Source: Coptis chinensis (taxonomy: Eukaryota; Streptophyta; Magnoliopsida; Ranunculales; Ranunculaceae). From it: DNA of 64,000 nucleotides. Where the stretch lies: the NCBI GenBank assembly GCA_015680905.1, contig CM027378.1, forward strand, positions 5,747,001 to 5,811,000, given 5' to 3'. Of the stretch, positions 11,430 through 24,029 are shown piece after piece (position 1 is the stretch's first letter; each line of letters opens with the position of its first letter). A program made the translations under genes and the position numbers. Under the pieces are notes generated by a model. That model searched no databases, was not told the DNA's origin, and saw only the letters and a list, made by a program, of their open reading frames with translations.

Positions 11430-11890
11430 GTCTCATGCGTGTGAAAAACCCAGTGACAATTTAACAGAGTAATATGATGAATTCAAAGTTAAAAAACAAG
11501 ACAAAACACAAAGAATTTTTTAACGTGGTTAACCGAATCATTGGAAAACGTCCACGTCCACGTCACTACCTATCTAAGGTAGTGAGATGAAATTCACTAT
11601 ATAAATCAATCGGTTACAAAGTAGGAATACTCATAATCAAGTCCCATGATTACCCGAATACTGTAATCCTCAATATTACAACCTTTCGCCTCCTTTCACA
11701 GGAAAAAAAAATCACTCCTTTCGTAGGAGCCACCAACAATAAACAAAGAAATGGAAAATATTCAACTTAGTGATCTCATTTCGTCTCAACAATAGGAACA
11801 CTAAATTGGCAAGATGAATGAAGTCTTTTACCACTTGGGAATCTCCAGAATTATTCTACTGAAAAAGCTTACCCGACTATCTGCGTTTCT
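11430..11890. repeat. Possible LTR-like repeat fragment
   Basis: Contains ACACAAAGAATTTTTTAACG followed by a CGTGGTTAACCGAATC stretch and a run of short exon-like words. This resembles the R/U5-side text of many plant Copia LTRs (acgtggttcgg...), including the Copia LTRs further right in this window. No paired copy was found. Confidence 0.3.
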
Positions 11891-12015
11891 TGCTTTATAT
11901 CACCACTCAAACTTCCAAGATCAAATCAGTTTTGATCACAATTCCTCAAAAATTGGGTTTGATTGATATTCAATTTGTTGTTGTCGATCTCTCTTTCTTG
12001 CAAAGTTATACGGAA

Positions 12016-12420
12016 CTGCTCTCCATAGTACAAAATATCAGGATATGGGTATTTATCGATATTCAATTTCTAGATATGTATCGTGGATATATCCCTCTTT
12101 GGGGATATTTGACATTGTTTCACATGCAAATATCGTGGATATATCCAAAATATCAACAAATATCGTAGATATTGTGGATATTTCTTGATATATCATGATA
12201 CATTATTTATATTTATTTGAAATATAATGGTAAATATTAAATAAAATTGTTATATACACAAAATATCGCCAAATATCGCCAAATATCACAAATATCACCG
12301 ATATTTGCAGTCGTATATATCTCTGAACATATCGTGATATTTATATATCTTTCTCTGAAATCTAGATAGATATCCCCAAATATCGCGATATATCGGGATA
12401 TTTTGTACTATGCTGCTCTC
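12016..12420. mobile_element. hAT-type MITE, complete, with 8-bp target duplication
   Basis: The element spans 12024-12412 (389 bp). Its ends are CATAGTACAAAATATC and the exact reverse complement. It is flanked on both sides by the 8-bp direct repeat CTGCTCTC (12016-12023 and 12413-12420), the target duplication length of hAT transposons. The interior codes for nothing and is built of many copies of AAATATC/GATATTT in both orientations, so each strand could fold into a long hairpin. Confidence 0.85.
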
Positions 12421-12566
12421 TGACTAATGGACCCAAATCATGGTTAGTCATGAAATGGGCCAAACATTATATGTGGGCTTTTCACTATGATCCCCACCCT
12501 CCCCAATCTGACCATTGTAGACACCATGAAGTCATCGATGAATACTGGCTACCCCACCAAAAGTCC

Positions 12567-12570
<4 letters not shown>

Positions 12571-12618
<48 letters not shown>
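12571..12618. repeat. (TA)n microsatellite
   Basis: About 24 uninterrupted TA units. Short predicted frames across it are artefacts of the repeat. Confidence 0.95.
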
Positions 12619-12620
<2 letters not shown>

Positions 12621-13312
12621 CTCGCGCACATTCTCTCTCCTCACCATATTGCTCCATTTTGCATATGATTGGCTCCTACAAAATCGGATGTAATAATAAT
12701 TAGTGACACCTCCCTAATCTATTTTTATATTATTATGACCTCCTCATTAAAAAAAAAATAACAAATTAAATAAACCTTATACACATTCTACCGAAAACCT
12801 ATTACATTACTCAAATCTAAAAGAGGGAATATCTCTTCCGTACCCAAAAATAAACGAAACCCCACGTAGTAGTTGAAACCTACATAGTAGTTTTGATTTG
12901 ATTTGATCGACGTGTTTACTCCTTCTCCGCTCTCCAACTTTTTGTTTACTAAAAGGTAAATATCTATTCGTATCCATCACTCCGATGAAGGTTTGAATCT
13001 GGTTTTTGCTAGAAATTGTAACTGCAAGTTCTTTTTGTGCTGACTCGGTTTGGTTCTATATAATATCGTATGATTAGTTTTTCTGGAATGTCATTGGTTT
13101 TATGTTGTACCTTTTTTTGTTGTGTAGTTGCAGGTTGGTATTTGATGCTCCGTTTTTCGAGAAGTCAATTGTTTCTTTGGTCATTTTCTTTTTGTGTTGG
13201 TATTTGTTTTACAAATATCTTTGAGAATCCATTTGTTTTGAGTGGAGAGTGTTTACTTTTTAGTCCGCCTTTGCGCACAATGATGTTTCTTTCTTGTTTT
13301 TTACTTAAACAC

Positions 13313-13978
13313 CTTTCGGGGAACCATTCATTAATGGGCAGGTTGTACCCTATGATCCTGTATATCATGAGGAATGGGTTAAGAACTATCACCAATCGCA
13401 GAATAGACGAGACAGAAAGCCGCACCATGGGACAGACCAATTAGGCGGAGGGATAACATGCTTCCTCCCTCACAACCACCCACACCTTATCGGCCATCAG
13501 AAAACTCTAATAATCAGAGCAAGAATGCTATGAACTGGAATGCAAATGGTCGTGTCCAAAACCAATCAGAACCATCGCCAACTCCAAATAGAGACATGCT
13601 AGCACCCCGATTCCAGAATCAGAACTTTCAGAACATTGGTATGCCACAATCATCATTACAGAATCAAAGGTATCAGAGCAGAGATATCCCACCTCCAATT
13701 CAGAATCAGGCTTTCCAGAATAGTTATCCGCAATCACATTCTCAGACTCGAGAATTTCAAAATCGGGACATGCAGCAACCAATTGAGAGGCAAGGATATC
13801 ATAATGGAAATGTTCCACCTCCAAATTAGACTTGGAATCACCAGAGTGCACCAATGCAGCATCCCAGTCAGAACCATAATTTCTCGGGTAGAGACGTGCC
13901 ACTTCCAACACCTAACTCGAACAACCAGAGGGATAATGTACAACCTCCTCCACAAGACCGAGAATTTCAACCAGTAGG
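13313..13978 (+). pseudogene. MORF/RIP organellar RNA-editing factor, C-terminal fragment
   Basis: The sequence reads GEPFINGQVVPYDPVYHEEW and continues to a basic segment ending RRRDNM, which matches the end of the conserved box of MORF/RIP (DAG-like) proteins. These bind PPR proteins in plastids and mitochondria for C-to-U RNA editing. A long Gln/Asn/Pro-rich tail follows, with repeats such as FQNRDMQQP and QSRDIPPP, as in the tails of several MORFs. The reading frame shifts once between the VPYD box and RRRDNM (about 13410-13440), and a TAG interrupts the tail at about 13828. The N-terminal two thirds of the protein is absent, so this is a captured, non-functional fragment. Confidence 0.75.
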
Positions 13979-13984
13979 TGAGAT

Positions 13985-16900
13985 ATTGTTATATCATTAT
14001 AATCAATGGGTATTCTATAAATAATTATATTTTCGTAACTTCATTCGTAACCATATTCTTAATTGTATCCCCTTCTTCTTTTGTATGAAATAAATACTAA
14101 TTTATAATCATAATGAAACTTGAACTTTAATTTATCTTATCTCTACTATTTGTATACAACCATTGAGACGGGTTGTTTTGAAGTTGGAAAATGGGTATTA
14201 TCAAAATAAAGAAAAAAAAAGAAGAGAAATTGGCAATATTTGATTTGATTAAATGGGCTCTGATTTTCCAGCCACTACTTTGAAATGAGTTGGAAAAAGT
14301 TTCGGGAAGTTTGATTGTAAAATTGTAATAATTGGAATGGGAAGAGGATTTTCATATTGTCAGAGGTCTTGAGAGGCTTGGAATTGGCTACATCTCTTTT
14401 GCTTATAGATTGTTTTGTGTACTCAATGCATTTGACATTAGAAGTACGTCTAACCGTCATGAATGTCATTAAGCTGATTCTTTGATATAGTAAAAGCCAT
14501 TATTTTTTTCATTTGTTTTACCACATAGGCCCCATTTTAGGATCTCGCCTAGGATATATACTCATAATGATGTATATCCTTCTCATTATGAGTTCCCTTT
14601 GAGTTTTTGTTGAGCTATGTTATTGGTGAAGTTGTACATGAGCTGAGAAAGTGAGGTCTCTGAATCCCTTAGTTATTTCAATTTTTGTTACTGTAATTGG
14701 ACTTTGCCATTTTGGTTAAGGTTCTTGATTATAGGATATGTCGAGGTTCTTGATTATATCAAATTTTAGTTGGCATATAGGTGTTTTTGCTAGGTATTCC
14801 ATGTATAACCCCCTTGAAATCATTTTTGTGAGAATTCTTGCTCTTTGACTTCGAATGCGAGATACTTGACCCGACTTTGATTACTTGACCAAGTAGGCCA
14901 TTGGACATTATGTTAAAGGATACAATTATCGCTTTATGTATTTCACTTTCCTATGGATATACTTAAGTTCATGACCACCCTTTTTGATGAATTTTTCTTG
15001 TGCTATTGGTGGCTCTATTTCTCATCATCCTTCTTCTCTATGCCGAGTTAGTTTGTCAGTATACATGGCTCTATTTCTCATGCTTCTTCTCTATACCGGG
15101 TTAATTTGTCAGTATACCTAGCAGAGTACCAATTGTCATTGGTGGATTATAGCACCATTTGAATCGGTTATGTAAGTCTCTTATTTTTGAGTTGATTCGG
15201 TTACTTTTACAATTTCAATGTTGAACTAGCATGTATTGTTCATATTGGTATTGACTTTTGTTTTGGTGGTTGTTTTAGACTTTTATTGACTTGAAAATAG
15301 CACTAATAATCAATAAAAATGTTCGGAAAATGAAGTTGAGGAGGGTCTTAAGCTTAAAAGACCATGAAATCAAATAAATATATGATACTCCACTTATAAG
15401 CTTCATCAGTTCACCATGGCTTATCAACTTCTATTGTCCCTTTCAACCAATTAGAAATAATGTTATGAGATTATGCCATCCACACACTTCGTCACGTTAA
15501 TTGGTTGTTTCTTAAAGGTGTAAATAGATAAGCTAAATGAGGTTAGGTTCTACCTTTTGTGTTTCACGGTGTTCTATGTTGTTATTGACATGCATATTTA
15601 TTTTGACTATGAAAGGGATAAGATCAAAAGGTATTTATTTAAACGGAGTTTGCCCTATATAATCTCCATATGAATCTATTCAAATAATTTTAGGTAACTA
15701 GCTAATTTTGTACTCATCATAGCTTTGAAGATAGAATGTTTCATTGTTGAGCTTCGACATCATATAGATTGTGTGGATCTCATTTTGAAAGTCGAAACTC
15801 TCATGCCATGCCTTATTTGTTTTGTAATAATATTCTTCTTCTTATTATATTTTTCCTTTTTTGTGTCGACGTGGGAATGATATATCCTACTTAAATTTTG
15901 CGTTTGTGTCTAGGAGACTTTTCTTTTCTCTTTATTAAGACCACATGAATTTAATTCTTAATTTTCACCTAAAGCCCAATATATGATTGATCTCAATAAT
16001 GAATGGTCAAGTCTAGATAGAAGAGGAGCAATTTCAATAATGATATGGAGTGGAACATGGTAGTGAAAGCTCAAAGTTAAATTGTTTGTGCCACAAACCG
16101 GGTGCTAGAGCTCGAGTATTGAGAGGTTATTTTGCCAAGAGAGGATTTTCACTAAATTGAACACTATAAGATCTTTATCCAAGGTAAGATTACTCAACCA
16201 AACATACATATATGAACCTATACTATTCTTGCAATGCAAGTTGTAACAGATTTCATGGCAAAATACTCAGATAAAAAGTGCACCCTCACTTAAATTCATT
16301 AATCATGCCATCTATGAGTTTTACTTTTGTGCAGCGTAAAAGTCGATTTGTAGACTCGGTTTTGATTTGATTACGTCTACGTTGATATGTAGTACACGTT
16401 TAATATATACTTTCTTTAGTTTTCATATAGATTTTATTTGGTTTTTTATCACGTGATGCTTCTTATAATACAAGATCTGTAAATGAGTCTGCTGATTTGC
16501 TTTTATATTATGTTTCACAGAAACATATTTTTTAACCACATCCCAAAACTGAAGCAAACGGAGTTTCACACTTAAAGAATGGGAATAAGTTGGGAGTAAT
16601 GCATATGCAATCCTTATTGCCCTTGGTTCTTTGTTTTAAATATTTCCCCGACAAAAATCTATATCAAAGCTCATCTTTTCATTGTAAGTGCATTAAAACC
16701 TGTGCATCCATCTTCCTTTGAATTTGTTTGATGAGTGGAAAATTGTATTTATTATTTTTGTTTGACGAGTTCTTCAAGATCATTGAACTTTAAATGGATC
16801 TAGATCCAGTTGGAATAATCAACGGGATAGATATGAATGACTATGCAAGATGTTAGAGCACATCTATATTGTAGGTTATAAAATCATATAGTTATGTTTT

Positions 16901-18500
16901 GTTGTTATTGGTGTCTTTCATATAATTGTTATGTGGCTGGTGTATATATGAATAGGTCTCTTAGATATATAATCTAAGACATACTAAGGTGTAAACATGT
17001 CAGATTTAGGGTGTACATTGAATGACACAGTGGAGATTTGACAAACTTATTAATTATTATCATGCGCAATTTATTGGTCTACTATTTATGTTGATAGTGC
17101 GTGTTGTGCAAGATATTGTTTGTGCTTAACAATGCTACACAATAATAGTTTCGTGGTCATTTGTAAATTTCTAACATAGTTATATGCGCAGAATGCATAG
17201 TCTTTTACTTTTATATTTTTTTCCTTAAGTCAACACATTTGGAAACATGCAAAAAAGAGATCCTGTTGTCGGTAACATAATGATGTCCAGGCTATGAAGA
17301 TAAAGTTTCCAAATAAATTTAACAAGCCCGGCCATATTATATTGGGTATTTAGATTTTTGAATTTTAAGTAGACACTTGGATATTAAAACTTAATACTTG
17401 CTTGCAGTTGTGCATCGTACTGTACCAAAGCATTTTTGTCCTCGCTTTTATATGTATTTGACGTTGCTTAGTCTTAGTCATTCTATGCGTGCTAGGCATT
17501 AGTGGTTTCTTATGTCAATTATTTTTTTATTTTTTTATTACATATATTTCTTAAAACTCTTTAGAGATAACCTAAGGAAATACAACAATGCACCTGGCAA
17601 TGGGAAAGTTGAACTGAGTAACCCCATATGAAAGTTATGAAGGCTATGGTGGCAAAAGCCAAGAAGGCGAACCATAACACACCAGGGATTCAAAATTGAA
17701 GAATAGTTGGAGTGACCAATCATCCCGCTGGTATGGTAATTATGCTCACAGATTATATTTCTTTAGTGATTATCTATATAGTTTTTCTACGTTATATTTT
17801 TTATTTCAAGTTGCTAATGCTATAGCCTAGAAGATTACAAGGTTTTTATTTCATTTCTATTATTGTAAATGTATATAATTAGTTGATTCTCAAAAAATTG
17901 GGTCCATATTCCATAGAATCATGTTTGTGCAACTCCTCATGATGCAATAATGAAATGGGTTTAGAGTTTTCATGTGAAATGGGTCTGACAGTTTTGTAAA
18001 TTCGATATTGAATACTTTATGGTCATGATGATTGTTCAATAGACACGTCTTAATCTATTAGATGAGTTTGAACGTCTCCATACAGTTGTATTTTGAGGTA
18101 AAAAATATTGTAGTTTCATGGCATTAATTATTTATATTTGGGTGTTTCATTGCATTATGAGTGGGTTTACACGCACCAAGCATAGTAGCACTTATACAAG
18201 TATGCATTGGTAAGTATACATCATGCATTTTCACCCTTCAGAAACTAGCTCATGTTCAACATTATAGGTGCACAAGAATGCATTTGTAACTTTATTGTAG
18301 TCAGTATTGATTTTCATGTATGACTTTTAGGTTGTTAGTTCATTGATTCAGTTTTCTGAGCATAAATAAAAAATGTACATGAGTCATGAAATAGAAATGT
18401 CTAGAGTGTTTCATTCTTTCAAGGTCTTCCACAATGTGATAAGTATGCCAATAAACTATATGCTTACTGTAATGACCCATCTTGAGACTTTGTATGACCT
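13985..18500. other. Long AT-rich stretch without a recognisable gene
   Basis: Both strands show only short frames. A roughly 55-bp tandem duplication (GGCTCTATTTCTCAT...) lies at about 15008-15117. A short coding-like phrase (about 17560-17740, with YESYEGYGG-type residues on the plus strand) may be another captured exon but was not identified. Otherwise it reads like introns or spacer of captured genes inside the putative Helitron. Confidence 0.4.
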
Positions 18501-18518
18501 TGGTGCTCATCTTGAAAT

Positions 18519-18726
18519 AGACTTCCACGATGCATTGTAATAGTCGAGGTGTAGCTTGAAGCTGACTTTATTATTATTAATTACTTGATACGGGAGCAAA
18601 GGAACTGCTATTGCAGATACGATTGACAACTAGCTGTGAATCTATTCTTAATAGTATTGCGCTACACTTCAATCTGTTTAGTGTTGGTAATAGTGGCTGG
18701 TACTTATATTGTATTGTAAATTATCA
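18519..18726. repeat. Direct repeat, left copy
   Basis: Starts AGACTTCCACGATGCATTGT and ends GTATTGTAAATTATCA. It matches 19396-19731 with few substitutions but lacks an internal block of about 115-130 bp present in the right copy. The two copies bracket the Mediator-associated protein fragment. Confidence 0.85.
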
Positions 18727-18742
18727 GTCTGAAGTAGATCAA

Positions 18743-19046
18743 ATGGCAAAAAAACCGAATGCACCACAATTTGAAGAGGATGATAAGGACCCACTTTTAG
18801 ATATATCTTCAATGACTAATAATAAGGAGGAGCTTTGGCTTATTCAATGGCCAGTTAATTAAGTAATTATGTCTTCCCATTTATTAATTCTTTTTTTTTT
18901 CTTTTTTTTTTAAACTAATGTGAATAAGGAGCTTTAGTGCATTTTTTTTCAGGACCTCGATCTTGATGGACAAGAGATAACACTTAAGTTGCAAAGGAAT
19001 GGAAATTTTGCTAGCTTTGAGACTTTATCAGGTAAGATTATATCGT

Positions 19047-19079
<33 letters not shown>

Positions 19080-19210
19080 TTTTTTTTTGCTTGAATTTGT
19101 GGGTTTTAACTTGAGAATAATGGCAGGGAAGTCTTACGAGTTGGTCAGCTTTGCTTCTCAAGTACATGATGCTACAGTGTTTCAATCTTTAGCGTCAGAC
19201 ACAAAAGTTG
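18743..19210 (+). pseudogene. Mediator-associated protein 2-like gene fragment (three exons)
   Basis: Three exons can be read: 18743-18862 (from MAKKPNAPQFEEDDKDPL to ELWLIQWPVN), 18953-19031 (DLDLDGQEITLKLQRNG) and 19127-19210 (GKSYELVSFASQVHDATVF). Acceptors end TTTTTTTCAG and TGGCAG; donors are GTAAGAT and GTAAGT. The WLIQWP motif and the exon order match the plant Mediator-associated protein 2 family as I recall it, a small nuclear protein. The last codon of exon 1 is TAA where the family has Gln, probably a nonsense change. The expected downstream exons do not follow, because the right direct repeat begins instead. Confidence 0.65.
19046..19090. repeat. (GTT)n microsatellite and T-run inside an intron
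   Basis: Ten or so GTT units followed by a T-run, within the intron between the second and third exons of the Mediator-associated protein fragment. Confidence 0.9.
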
Positions 19211-19395
19211 GTAAGTTGGGCATGTTATATCTCTACATATGGATATGAATGTGTTTATTTGTATGTATACTCCATTGACTGAGGGTTTGAATTCCTTTAG
19301 ACTCCTTTGAGTCCTCTGTTTTTTTAGCTTGCAATAGTCTTTTAGGATACTATTCTAAGGAATTTTGCATAAAAGGAGATTGAAAGACTCAACAT

Positions 19396-19731
19396 AGACT
19401 TCCACGATGCATTGTAATAGTTGAGGTGTAGCTTGAAGCTAACTCTATTATTATCAATTACTTGATGTAGGAGCAAAGGAACTACTGTTGCAGATACGAT
19501 TAGCAACTAGCTGATTTTATGCCCATGAAGATGCAAAGTTAGTGATAGTTGTTGTGCTGTCAACACACGCATGTGAGAGGATACTATAAATTGCTTATAC
19601 ATGCGACCAATAGCAAGACTTTTGAAGGCAGTTGGAGTTGTGAATCTATTCTTAATAGTATTCCGATACACTTCAATCTGTTTAGTGTTGGTAATAGTGG
19701 GCTTGTACTTATACTGTATTGTAAATTATCA
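19396..19731. repeat. Direct repeat, right copy
   Basis: A longer counterpart of 18519-18726, containing the internal block missing from the left copy. Its presence on both sides of a gene fragment suggests that the fragment was inserted into, or copied between, two versions of the same spacer. Confidence 0.85.
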
Positions 19732-20444
19732 ACAAGGCTTCTATCGTATTAGAGACCTCTTAAGTGATAACTATCTGAAACTTATTTTTGTGAATTCTAT
19801 ATACTTGCCAATGGTATCTTGACAGATCTTAGTGCGTTTTCCAGATGCGGAGTGCGCTATTTTTTTTTCCTGATAATCATGGAATGCTCTAAATGCTACA
19901 TGTATATATATGATCTCAAAAACAAAATTGGAATTGTTTACATGGCATGCAATTATTGATATGTTTGTGTCAAAGGCGTGAAGAAGTCACAAGCAAATTT
20001 TGATGCATTTTAAGGGAAAGAAGAACAAGAAGGAAATGGTTGCACAAAACATAGCAGTTTTAAGAATTTTTGCTGCATTAAGAAAATTAAGAATACGCAT
20101 AGAATTTGGAAAGCAAAAGAAAGCATGAGAAGAAGAGAAGAGTATAAACAATTGAAGTGAACTTAGCGACAATAATCATTAAAAAGGGTAGTAACAAAAC
20201 TTGAGATGAAAGGACATTCGAATTACATAATGAGCACAAGAGAAACTTCTGGACATACGTGACATTGATGGGCAATAATATAAAGGTAATGAATTAGATA
20301 TCAAATTCTCTAGAGATAAAGGCTTCTGTTAATATGAAAGTGTTTGTTATTATTTGTTTTAAGCGTAAGATAGCATTTATATATATCGTAAGCAATAAGT
20401 GAGAATGCACCTAAAACAATCGAGTAAACGTCTAATCGGCCTCT

Positions 20445-20662
20445 AGAAGTTCAAATTACAATGCCATTAGTATAAGGCACACCAGTCTGAGGTAACCATG
20501 TGTCCCCAACTATAAGTTATGAGACAGTGAACTTGACCGCATCAGTGGCATCTATGATATGGTAACCAGGCCATGTAACTCTATTTGAAGTATTTGATCC
20601 TGGGCCGGAATTGTTGTATTCGGCGTAATATAAAGTAGCCAGGGCGAAATCAACTGTAAAAT
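20445..20662 (-). pseudogene. Pectinesterase C-terminal fragment
   Basis: The minus strand reads [20 protein letters not shown], then [18 protein letters not shown], then VGDTWLPQTGVPYTNG. This is the characteristic C-terminus of plant pectin methylesterases, cell-wall enzymes that demethylate homogalacturonan. Only about the last 70 residues are present. A stop interrupts the FTV-x-LIVGDTW segment, and the catalytic Asp residues upstream are missing. It is a dead fragment oriented opposite to the other captured genes in the putative Helitron. Confidence 0.75.
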
Positions 20663-20689
20663 CCTAGCTTCAAGTTTCTGTAACTATAA

Positions 20690-22260
20690 AATTAAATATT
20701 ATAGTAGCATAGTATATATTGTAGTCCATTATATTATATCAAAGGCAACTGTAATGATATTGATTTTGTTAAAAGAGGTTAAATGTGGATACTTGAAGTC
20801 GTGAACTATAAGTTTGTATAATTTTATCTTGATCTAATTTTTTTTTCCTTCTTTATGCTAAGTGGGCCAACCAAGATATCAAGTAGTCCTTTATCACATG
20901 CGTATTTTATTGAAACTTTTATATATATATATATGGCGTTATGTTGAAGTCATGCTTCCTCTTGGTTGAATAATATGTATTTCAGGAGTTCCAAATCTTT
21001 AATTATGGGAATAGAATAGGAATTGGATGAGAAAGGACCCCATAAATAAAAAGCTTAAGACGTGCACTTATTTTGAATTGTGAATCGACAGTTTTTTGGA
21101 TAGGAGCTGAGGCTTCTTTTTGTATCGTGAAATTTGTTACATAATGCAACATCGGTTATCTTGCTTTCGAGGGGATATGGTAGAAATACTTGGAATCTAG
21201 AAGGGGTGAAGATTTGTCTTAGCAATGACTATATATTCAGACTCTTAAAGAGCTATCCAAGCTATAAATAGAAGAAAAAAGATCGTTCTTAGAGCTGCTA
21301 CAATTTGACACAGTAACACATCACTTGGAACACGCATAAAGAATTGACACAACAATTTTCAGACATCTACAAAGAACTAATGTTATTCATTTAATTACAA
21401 ATAGTTGCAAGTCTTTTAACAAAAAATATATATTCATTTAACGGCACCCGTCCAAGTATGAGAACACATCATTAATGAATAGTAAAAAAATAAACAACCA
21501 CTCAAGAACATCAGCAGATAAACCAGCCATAAACCACTCAGAATACATCAATACTTTGACAGATTTAACTCTTCGCGTAGCCATTCCTAGCTCAAATGCT
21601 TTAGAAATCAATCAAGAGATGAAAAACCTATAAATTTACCCACCAACAACCTATAAATTTCAGCATTGGATTTCTTTTCCGTGACAGATGAAAAACCTTA
21701 CTTTACACATTACATGTACATCAGTACGCTTATCATGAACTTGGCAATGAACAAACGATAGAAAATTAGGAAACTATAAAAAACAAGAGCAAGTTCAAGG
21801 GATATTGAGAAAAATAAAAGTACCTTTAAGAGTGATTGAATTTACTTATTCGCTAAAGTCAACTGAAGATAGATACTCGATAAATAGGTTAACCCATTTA
21901 CTTTCTTAAAAAAGTGAGAGTGAGAATACACGTGTGGAAATTAGAGATACAAGTGGTGAAAGTGAGACCACGTGTTAAGTATACTAATTAATGGGCTAAG
22001 AATTAAGCCAACATTTATCATAAAACCCATTAAAAAAATGATAATTAAAAGACAGCCCAAAATTTGGATATGTAATACACTATAAGGCCCATTGATAAAA
22101 AAAATATAATAATAATAATAATAATAATCTTTTAGTCTAACAAATTATTGGGCGATGGGAACTTTGATCAATTAATTTACTTTCTGAATTTCAATATGGT
22201 TTGGAAGTAAGATTTTTGATACATAATAAAAAAAAAATTAAAAAATATATATATATATAT
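20690..22260. other. AT-rich stretch without a recognisable gene
   Basis: Only short frames, an (AT)n run near 20918 and an (AAT)n run near 22104. Nothing coding was recognised on either strand. It forms the right flank of the putative Helitron. Confidence 0.4.
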
Positions 22261-22270
22261 AAAAATGGTC

Positions 22271-22300
22271 CCCGTTCGTTGAACGGGTTCAAAAATCTAG
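22271..22300 (+). other. Helitron 3' terminus: hairpin plus CTAG
   Basis: Stem CCCGTTC (22271-22277), loop GTT, stem GAACGGG (22281-22287), spacer TTCAAAAAT, then CTAG at 22297-22300 and a host T. This is the textbook Helitron right end. Confidence 0.75.
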
Positions 22301-22329
22301 TTATATACTTAGTGCCTCATACAAACTGC

Positions 22330-22800
22330 AAAGTCAATAATTCATCATCCTCATTGAATGTTTCCTAGGAGTGAAAATATTGATATCCAACCTTCTGATT
22401 GCCCAACCTAGATAGTTTGTCCCGAGCTTACCGTAATATCCTTCCTCAATGTTGCTTCTCCAGACCATAAAAAATTTCACAGTACTTCCGAGCTTCATTA
22501 ATCGATCAGGTTGACCAAATATACATGGCCAGCCACGTCTTAGATTAGAATAGCAGTGGTGAACTGGTGATTGATCAAATCAAAGTGGGTCTTTGAAAAG
22601 ACATTTTCGTGTTCCAGTTGGTTAATTTCCTTTTACTCTAAATCTCTAATCAAGAATGGTGTTACCACAAGTTCGAGTGACTGCCAAATTGGAACTCTTG
22701 TAATGCTCTAGTTCTTCCGCCCACACCACAGGACCATCAATATTGAAATTATCACAAAACTCATGATCATATTCCCAGTACTCTGTGTAGGTAGTAATGA
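22330..22800 (-). pseudogene. Unrecognised coding-like remnant
   Basis: The minus strand gives a protein-like reading that includes TEYWEYDHEFCDNFN, WAEELEHYKSSNLAVTR and, after frame changes, RRGWPCIFGQPDRLMKLGST. The residue mix looks coding but no family is recognised. It lies just outside the Helitron end and may be a decayed host gene. Confidence 0.25.
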
Positions 22801-23149
22801 AGTATAGATGAGATGCGGAGCATGATATCGTTGTTAATAATGGAATGGTGGAGAATATAAAAAATTTGACAATATCATATATAGATAGCCAATAAACCTA
22901 ATAACAAAACTAGAATAACAAAATCATTATCAAATCAATTTATGATCTCCATTATTCTAGAATGTCCTAATCCACCATTCTAGAATAATATTATATTTTT
23001 ATATCTTCCATTTATTTCTCCAATAGGTAGCTCATCCATGTGACTTGAAATTGAACTCATGGTGTTATATGTGATGTCAATTTTAGTTGCAGTATTGCCA
23101 CAAGTTCTTTATTATTCAACTCACACTTCAACAGGATTGCCACAAAAAC

Positions 23150-23460
23150 ACTTTCAAAGCGTCTTTTATGGAGAAAAACCACGCTTTTTGAGTGTCGGAT
23201 GGTGACCCGTTTATAGGCATGTCTTAATTTTTAAATGACGCTAACCAAAGTGTCTTTTATTTTGGAAAACACACTTGCCACTTGAAAAAAAAAATCACTC
23301 CTAAGATGGCGTGGTTTTTTTAATAAACACTTATGGGGCATGGTTTTTTTTAAAATAAAAACATAAATTCGACCTGGACATTTAGGCTCAGCAGAGCTTT
23401 TTGAAAAACAATTGATAATGCAATTTCAAAAAAAAAAAAAAAACAATTCCTGGAAAGTGT
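23150..23460. repeat. MITE-like repeat with GCGTCTTTT/AAAACACGC words
   Basis: The block alternates short motifs such as GCGTCTTTTATGG, ACCACGCTTTTTGAGTG and GGCGTGGTTTTTTTAATAAA, typical of small plant DNA-transposon derivatives, and closes near a poly-A run at about 23430. Clear terminal repeats were not located. Confidence 0.35.
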
Positions 23461-24029
23461 AGGCAAAATCTGTCCACGACTCACCATTCCAAAAAATGAT
23501 ACAATCATCAGCTATTCTAATATATGCAAATCAACAAACAACAAACTAATTGTATATCATTGTACATCATTGACTAATAACTATCAAGTCTTGTATATCC
23601 TTGTGTGAGTATAAGATGTCAAGCTAGAAAGTGCCTCAAAGTCCTGCAAGACATAAAAATATACACAGAAGTTAGACACAGTACAAAACATTGATTTAAA
23701 CAATAACATATCTCAGTGATCAAGAATAATCATTTGTAAAGAATCCAAAAGAAAAATCGGACTAGATGCTTCAGTAGCCTATTTATAACCTATACACAAT
23801 CTAAAGTTGCTACATTTTCATACAATTTCTATGATTACATAAGTTAGTAAGGAACTTGAGTAACAACTCCACAACACCAATCATCATGAAACACAATACT
23901 CTGGGTTCGCACTTTGGACAAGGTATTTGATAAGACAAGATGTTCAATGTAATCGATAACACTGAGTCAACAAAATATTCTCCCAAAGTGTTCTCTTGAT
24001 GCTAATATTAAGAAAGAGTGAAGCGAGAC

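Larger units (their letters stand above)
12718..22300 (+). mobile_element. Probable non-autonomous Helitron carrying host gene fragments
   Basis: The right end at 22271-22300 is a strong Helitron 3' terminus: a perfect 7-bp stem (CCCGTTC, loop GTT, GAACGGG), nine bases, then CTAG followed by a host T. The proposed left end at 12718 starts TCTATTTTTATATTATTATG after a host A, as Helitrons insert between A and T and begin with TC. The interval contains fragments of MORF, Mediator-associated protein 2 and pectinesterase genes in mixed orientation with introns kept, but no Rep/helicase gene. The 3' end is well supported; the 5' end is the best candidate seen and could lie elsewhere. Confidence 0.55.

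Noticed and set aside
12450-12693. Two plus-strand frames across the (TA)n tract
   Set aside because: Tyr-Ile repeats produced by TA dinucleotides; no start context or family. The frame at 45459-45704 is rejected for the same reason.
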